From Candidatus Sumerlaeota bacterium (lineage in GTDB: Bacteria > Sumerlaeota > Sumerlaeia > UBA8349), in contig JAFGFN010000186.1 in assembly GCA_016931035.1 (NCBI GenBank), positions 1-33,071 on the forward strand: a stretch of 33,071 bases of DNA, given 5' to 3'. A program made the position numbers and the translations under genes. Shown piece by piece: positions 29,787-33,071 of the stretch (its first letter is position 1; every line of letters begins with the position of its first letter). Below the pieces are notes generated by a model, which saw nothing but the letters and a program-made list of their open reading frames with translations, did no database searches and was not told the DNA's origin.

Positions 29787-32107
29787 TTTTCCTCTAGCGC
29801 CTTGACCCGCGCCTCCAGCTCCTCGTTTCGCGCTGCCAGCTCCTCGTTCCGCGCCGCGAGTTCCTGCACGGCGGCCGTCAGCGCCGTAATCATCCCGCCC
29901 AGGCTCCGGCGCGACCCCGACCGCGCAATCTCGGGCAGGGTCTCGTGTCGCAGCGTTCCCGACGTATCGCAGTCGATCTTGCACACCGCATCGAGCGTCG
30001 CCCCCGACATCTCTCGATTCCGTTTAGCCTTCGGCAGTCCCGGAGTTAAATCGTTGAACGTTATCGCATTCATCTCCTTCGCCCACACATCGTTGTCGAA
30101 TGTCACATGGTCCCCGTTGAACCCGTAGACGCGCTTGACGGAAACATCGTCGAGGCGCACATAGTACTCAGGCTGGTCCTCCGACACTGCATAAAGCCGG
30201 AACTCGTTGGTCGTCGTCGCCATGACGTACTCGACATACGTCCCAGCGCTGGTTCTCCCAGCGCCTGTCGTGCCACCAAGGGTAAACCACGACGCAGTGT
30301 CATACCCACTGCCTGTGTTCGCTACGACTGTGTACGAGACTCTATAGAGTGCCCCCACAACAACGGCAAACGGATACTGCTCCTCTATGTAACCGGTTGT
30401 CTGGAAGCCCTCATAGAGCACATCATGGCTTCCGAAATCCCAACTTCCATCTCCCTCGTTCCAATAGTAGTCTTCATCATCGAACCCACCATCATCCAAC
30501 AGCTCCGGCCCGAGGGGACACGCCAGATTGATCTCGCCGCTGATATTCAGCTCGCCTGTGACCGACAACTCGCCTGCGACCGATTGATCACCACCGACTG
30601 ACAGATCGTCCGTCACTGACAGATCGCCCGGTACCGACACAGTGCCGTCCGTCGCGATCGTCAAGAGGTCGTTGGTGCCGAGCGAGAGAGATTTGCTGAT
30701 CCGGAAGCTCCCGTCCGACGCCTTGACCCCGGCCGCCGCGTTGTGCGTTACGCCATAGGGGTCCGTGTAGTAGATCCTCATCGAAACCGAATCGACGTAG
30801 TAGGTCCTCGTGTCGCCGTCCTCCGTTTGTGCCCAGATATAGCAGCCGAAATCCGAGTCTTGCGTCATCGTCTGCGTAACCGTCGGCGGCGGGTTGCCCC
30901 AGACCGAAAGCGAACTGGAATTGCCGAACGACCAGTCTTGGAGCGTGGTGGTGATGTCCTCCCCACTAACCTGTATGTTGCTCCCGAGTTCATCGCCGTC
31001 ATCATCAACGAGCCTCACGCAGACTCCTCCATCCGAGTTCGGGGCACTCTGCTTGCATCGGACCGTGACCACGATTCCGTTGATCGTCGAGCCGGACGGA
31101 ATCGACGAGAAGTTAAAACTATGGAAGTAGATGGCCACGGATTCTGTCCAATCCAAATAGACGCTGGCAACGTTCGTGTCCGGCGATCCACCCGCGTTGG
31201 AGAGGTTCTGCCAGTCCTCGCCCTCCTGAAAATCCTCATTCTCTTCCAGCGTGGTTGTGTAAACGGCCCCCGTGTCGGTCTCGGAGGGGACATGCGCCGT
31301 CCACGTTTCCGTGGCATTGGTGCTCGCGGCGGCCGGCGTCACGTGGAGGGAGTCGACGGTCACGCTATCGGGAATCTTCACGGAGTTCGCCGAATCGCGC
31401 TGAATCTCGGTATCGGCGCCGATCTGGATGCCGGTCGCCGGGAAGGTCCACTGTCCGGTGATCGTCGCGTTCTCGGCTTTGCGAGGAAAGGCCGACGAAT
31501 CGTAGTTGTCGAGTTTGTCCGAATCGGCCGCCTTGGCCGTCGTCCCCAGTTTGCCGTCCAACGCGGTCTGGAGACCCGAGACCTCGGACACGGCGGGCTG
31601 GCCGGCCTCCCACGACGTACTTCCGTTCCATTTCAGGAAGAGGGCGCTTCCGCCCGGGCCGGCGCCGACATCCGACAGATCGTTGAGCGCGTGCTGGTGG
31701 TCGTCGGCCTCGAATCCGGTCATGTCGTCGAGATTGAGTTGCCCGTGGACGTCCAGGTCGCCGTTGACGACCAGTTTGCCGTCTTTGCCGTTGAACTCGC
31801 CGAGTTGGGTGAGTGTGCCGTCCTTCATCACGTAGAGAATCAACGTCCCGTCTTCCGCTCCGTCGGTGCGGGTTTCGCTCACTCCCCGGAGGGCGGCGTA
31901 GAGGGTCTTCGTCGGAATGGTGTCATTGCCATAGAACCGCAGCATTCCCAGCGTCGTCAGTTCGTCGGTGACGTAGAGGTCGAGCGTCGCCGTCGTCTCC
32001 CCGTCGATCTCGCTCGACCCCGCAAAGCCGACCGCGGCGCTGAGCGCCGTCAGAACGAACGCAACGCACACTATCCATCTCTTGGTCCAATGCTTGCTCG
32101 GAGACAT
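29765..32107 (-). CDS. Secreted phage-tail-fibre-like protein with C-terminal coiled coil
   Basis: Protein of 780 residues. ATG at 32107 is chosen because AAAGGGGA lies nine nucleotides upstream and a signal peptide follows (residues 1-29, ending AVGFA). Residues 40-130 are short strands with GKLVVNGDLDVHGQLNL. About 136-235 resembles tail-fibre segments (DHQHALNDLSDV, KWNGSTSWE, ATITGQWTF). A jelly-roll-like region spans 306-446, hexapeptide repeats SVxGxL span 490-525, and a carbohydrate-binding-like jelly roll (GPELLDDGGFDD) spans 531-663. Residues 680-780 resemble the end of fibre proteins with an S74-type chaperone (NAITFNDLTPG, LPEIARSG, GGMITALTAAVQELAA) and finish in a coiled coil. 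The usual SDxRLKxDI motif of the self-cleaving chaperone is not seen. First gene of the presumed operon. Inferred: trimeric surface fibre, probably co-opted from phage; no other phage gene is nearby. Confidence 0.92.
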   Translation of the reverse strand: MSPSKHWTKRWIVCVAFVLTALSAAVGFAGSSEIDGETTATLDLYVTDELTTLGMLRFYGNDTIPTKTLYAALRGVSETRTDGAEDGTLILYVMKDGTLTQLGEFNGKDGKLVVNGDLDVHGQLNLDDMTGFEADDHQHALNDLSDVGAGPGGSALFLKWNGSTSWEAGQPAVSEVSGLQTALDGKLGTTAKAADSDKLDNYDSSAFPRKAENATITGQWTFPATGIQIGADTEIQRDSANSVKIPDSVTVDSLHVTPAAASTNATETWTAHVPSETDTGAVYTTTLEENEDFQEGEDWQNLSNAGGSPDTNVASVYLDWTESVAIYFHSFNFSSIPSGSTINGIVVTVRCKQSAPNSDGGVCVRLVDDDGDELGSNIQVSGEDITTTLQDWSFGNSSSLSVWGNPPPTVTQTMTQDSDFGCYIWAQTEDGDTRTYYVDSVSMRIYYTDPYGVTHNAAAGVKASDGSFRISKSLSLGTNDLLTIATDGTVSVPGDLSVTDDLSVGGDQSVAGELSVTGELNISGEINLACPLGPELLDDGGFDDEDYYWNEGDGSWDFGSHDVLYEGFQTTGYIEEQYPFAVVVGALYRVSYTVVANTGSGYDTASWFTLGGTTGAGRTSAGTYVEYVMATTTNEFRLYAVSEDQPEYYVRLDDVSVKRVYGFNGDHVTFDNDVWAKEMNAITFNDLTPGLPKAKRNREMSGATLDAVCKIDCDTSGTLRHETLPEIARSGSRRSLGGMITALTAAVQELAARNEELAARNEELEARVKALEEKAVDSRQ
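29819..29860 (-). repeat. 21-bp tandem repeat encoding coiled-coil heptads
   Basis: Two copies, 29819-29839 and 29840-29860, identical at 18 of 21 positions. Each encodes one seven-residue coiled-coil turn (LAARNEE type) in the C-terminal tail of the fibre protein; a third, diverged turn (ELEARVK) follows. Confidence 0.85.
30533..30640 (-). repeat. Six imperfect 18-bp tandem repeats encoding SVxGxL hexapeptides
   Basis: Units at 30623-30640, 30605-30622, 30587-30604, 30569-30586, 30551-30568 and 30533-30550 encode SVPGDL, SVTDDL, SVGGDQ, SVAGEL, SVTGEL and NISGEI (boundaries shifted by a codon at the edges). Hexapeptide repeats of this kind form triple-stranded beta-helices or beta-solenoids in tail-fibre shafts. 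Confidence 0.85.
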
Positions 32108-32116
32108 GGTGTCCGA

Positions 32117-32124
32117 TCCCCTTT
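32117..32124 (-). promoter_or_regulatory. Ribosome binding site of the fibre gene (decides the start)
   Basis: AAAGGGGA on the minus strand with a nine-nucleotide spacer to the ATG at 32107. It favours this start over an upstream in-frame codon 51 residues earlier, which would put an Arg-rich, non-signal extension in front of the signal peptide. Confidence 0.75.
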
Positions 32125-32270
32125 CTCGATAGGCTCGACGCGAATCCGCGCTACAGACACGGCGTCGCCGTTTCGTGCCGACAATATGGGCCTGCGAATT
32201 CGACTTCGGTCCGATTTGGCGGCTCGGCGTTTGAAGCGCGGGCCGCAAAACGAACTGCATTACAGCGGTT

Positions 32271-32283
32271 GACTTGCAAAGTC
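32271..32283. promoter_or_regulatory. Small inverted repeat in the upstream region (possible operator)
   Basis: GACTT-TGC-AAGTC on the minus strand, with perfect five-base arms around a three-base centre. It lies about 165 bp before the fibre gene start. A TGTAAT string at 32259-32264 could be a -10 element, but no good -35 partner is present. Regulatory meaning is speculative. Confidence 0.2.
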
Positions 32284-32780
32284 TTATGGCACAGGGCCGG
32301 AAACCGCGTCAAGAGCGAATTCCTCTCGAATGTCGATTTCCGGTCCCGTGTGCCGCGTGGCTCTCCTTCCGACCTCATATGATGCGTCTCTCCCCGCTCA
32401 GTAACCGGAATCGCGATTTTCATTCATCCTTTCTGGAGAAAAAACGGATCGCCCCACGAGAATCGGGCCAGAGTTCCGGCGGACTCCCCATGTACGAAGC
32501 GTTTGGAGTCTCGCCCGCGCCCACGCCGAAATCGCGATCCGTCCCCCGCGGCGCCTCGCCGGGCGCAACCGAACGTTCCGCGCCTCGGATTCGGTCAACA
32601 CGGCGTATGTTGCGAGATTGGCTCGGTAACAAGGAGGTTTTCCGCGACGTATGCACGTTCCCGAGATTGTCGCAGAATGACGAAGTGCGAGGCGCGCTGT
32701 ATTTTGCGCGACACCGAGGAGGCCCATCCCGACCGCGATCACGACTCCCTCGAAACCTGCCCCGCGCGGCAGAGCGGTGA

Positions 32781-32920
32781 CGAAGAGGGAAAGGTAATGG
32801 GGTTCATCGGGGAGAAGGCCGGGAAGGGAGAAGGCGAAAATGAGAGAAGGCAAGTGAGGGAGGGAAGCGGCGAACGAATCGAAGACGGAGAATGAGATCG
32901 GCGGGAGAGGAAGGTATCGT
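32781..32920 (+). other. Purine-rich tract with GAGAAGGC repeats
   Basis: About 140 bases on the plus strand are strongly A/G-biased. GAGAAGGC recurs three times at roughly 15-base spacing (near 32813, 32829 and 32844). No protein-like frame explains it. The opposite strand is correspondingly pyrimidine-rich in the direction of the operon. Confidence 0.5.
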
Positions 32921-33071
32921 AAGCCTGCTATGAGGCCGTGTGTCAACGGGAGCTTTAGAGAGATTTCGCCAGAGGCATTGTTGTGATCAGCCTGCTATAC
33001 GTGCTCGGGGCACCAGATATGTATGCGACTGTGTATCTCGGCCACGCGATCTTTAGACGTAGGTTCAAGCC

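Larger units (their letters stand above)
32108..33071. other. Upstream region of the operon without a convincing gene
   Basis: No open frame here has protein-like composition; those present are Arg/Pro-rich and overlap each other on both strands. One minus-strand frame starting at 32423 has a good AAAGGA signal and begins MKIAIPVTE, but turns into charged, non-family sequence at once. At the right edge an open plus frame from about 32959 (possible GTG at 32983) reads as hydrophobic residues, while the minus strand there is open down to a TAA at 32957-32955; neither can be called with so few codons. A 10-bp direct repeat AGCCTGCTAT occurs at 32922-32931 and 32989-32998. No tRNA, rRNA or CRISPR is seen. 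The promoter of the operon should lie here, but no clear -35/-10 pair can be defended. Confidence 0.6.

Noticed and set aside
21644..29797. Plus-strand open frame of about 2,700 codons
   Set aside because: It lies in exact antisense codon register with the giant gene, is rich in Arg, Val, Gly and Asp without domains, and lacks a signal peptide or ribosome binding site. The sense strand shows many recognisable domains.
29765..30090. Active S74-type self-cleaving chaperone in the fibre protein
   Set aside because: Only the general layout and coiled coil resemble it; the SDxRLKxDI motif and the usual catalytic surroundings are not seen.
30533..30640. CRISPR-like repeat array
   Set aside because: The 18-bp units are contiguous, imperfect and encode in-frame hexapeptides; there are no spacers.
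32255..32290. Sigma-70 or sigma-54 promoter before the fibre gene
   Set aside because: A TGTAAT string exists but has no acceptable -35 partner at normal spacing, and no GG/GC pair with sigma-54 spacing is present.
32398..32946. Minus-strand frame of 182 codons upstream of the operon
   Set aside because: Composition changes from hydrophobic to Arg-rich along the purine-biased DNA, with no ribosome binding site or known family.

Overview
The window is GC-rich bacterial DNA. Its coding part is filled by four large genes, all on the minus strand and separated by only 61-90 bases, so they are probably one operon transcribed from right to left. All four predicted products begin with Sec-type signal sequences, and none looks like a housekeeping enzyme. 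The ORFs lack introns and have plausible Shine-Dalgarno sequences, so the source is a bacterium, probably an environmental diderm with very large secreted proteins. No marker gene is present, so the phylum cannot be named.

Layout in transcription order. 33071-32108: about 960 bp without a convincing gene (upstream region, purine-rich tract, small inverted repeat). 32107-29765: a 780-residue secreted fibre-like protein with phage tail-fibre features, namely hexapeptide repeats, jelly-roll-like modules and a C-terminal coiled coil. 29674-7619: one uninterrupted 22-kb gene for a protein of about 7,350 residues. It is a mosaic of PKD/putative-Ig, LamG, Calx-beta, a sialidase-like repeat region, an alpha/alpha-toroid domain with QW-like motifs, two CARDB blocks, an IgGFc-binding-like region, two carbohydrate-binding-like jelly rolls, a long array of two alternating Ig-like domains, two fibronectin type III domains and a C-terminal LruC domain. 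7557-6124: a secreted beta-propeller with about eight FG-GAP/VCBS-like blades. 6035-<1: a very large RHS/YD-repeat protein with an N-terminal transglutaminase-like domain, cut by the left edge, so its C-terminal tip (where RHS toxins sit) is not visible.

Taken together the cluster looks like a cell-surface or extracellular assembly: a fibre, a giant adhesin-like protein, a propeller and an RHS shell. No secretion machinery, beta-barrel, LPXTG, PEP-CTERM or type IX sorting domain is visible, so export beyond the Sec step and anchoring are unexplained. That all four act together is inferred from spacing, shared strand and shared domain vocabulary.

At DNA scale the notable items are a 7-bp repeat array straddling the stop codon of the fibre gene, an 18-bp tandem repeat and a 21-bp coiled-coil repeat inside that gene, a duplicated 29-bp element (period 35) in the leader of the RHS gene, and similar sequence at two gene junctions. 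Very long open frames on the plus strand lie in exact antisense register with the real genes and are explained by rarity of TTA, CTA and TCA codons.
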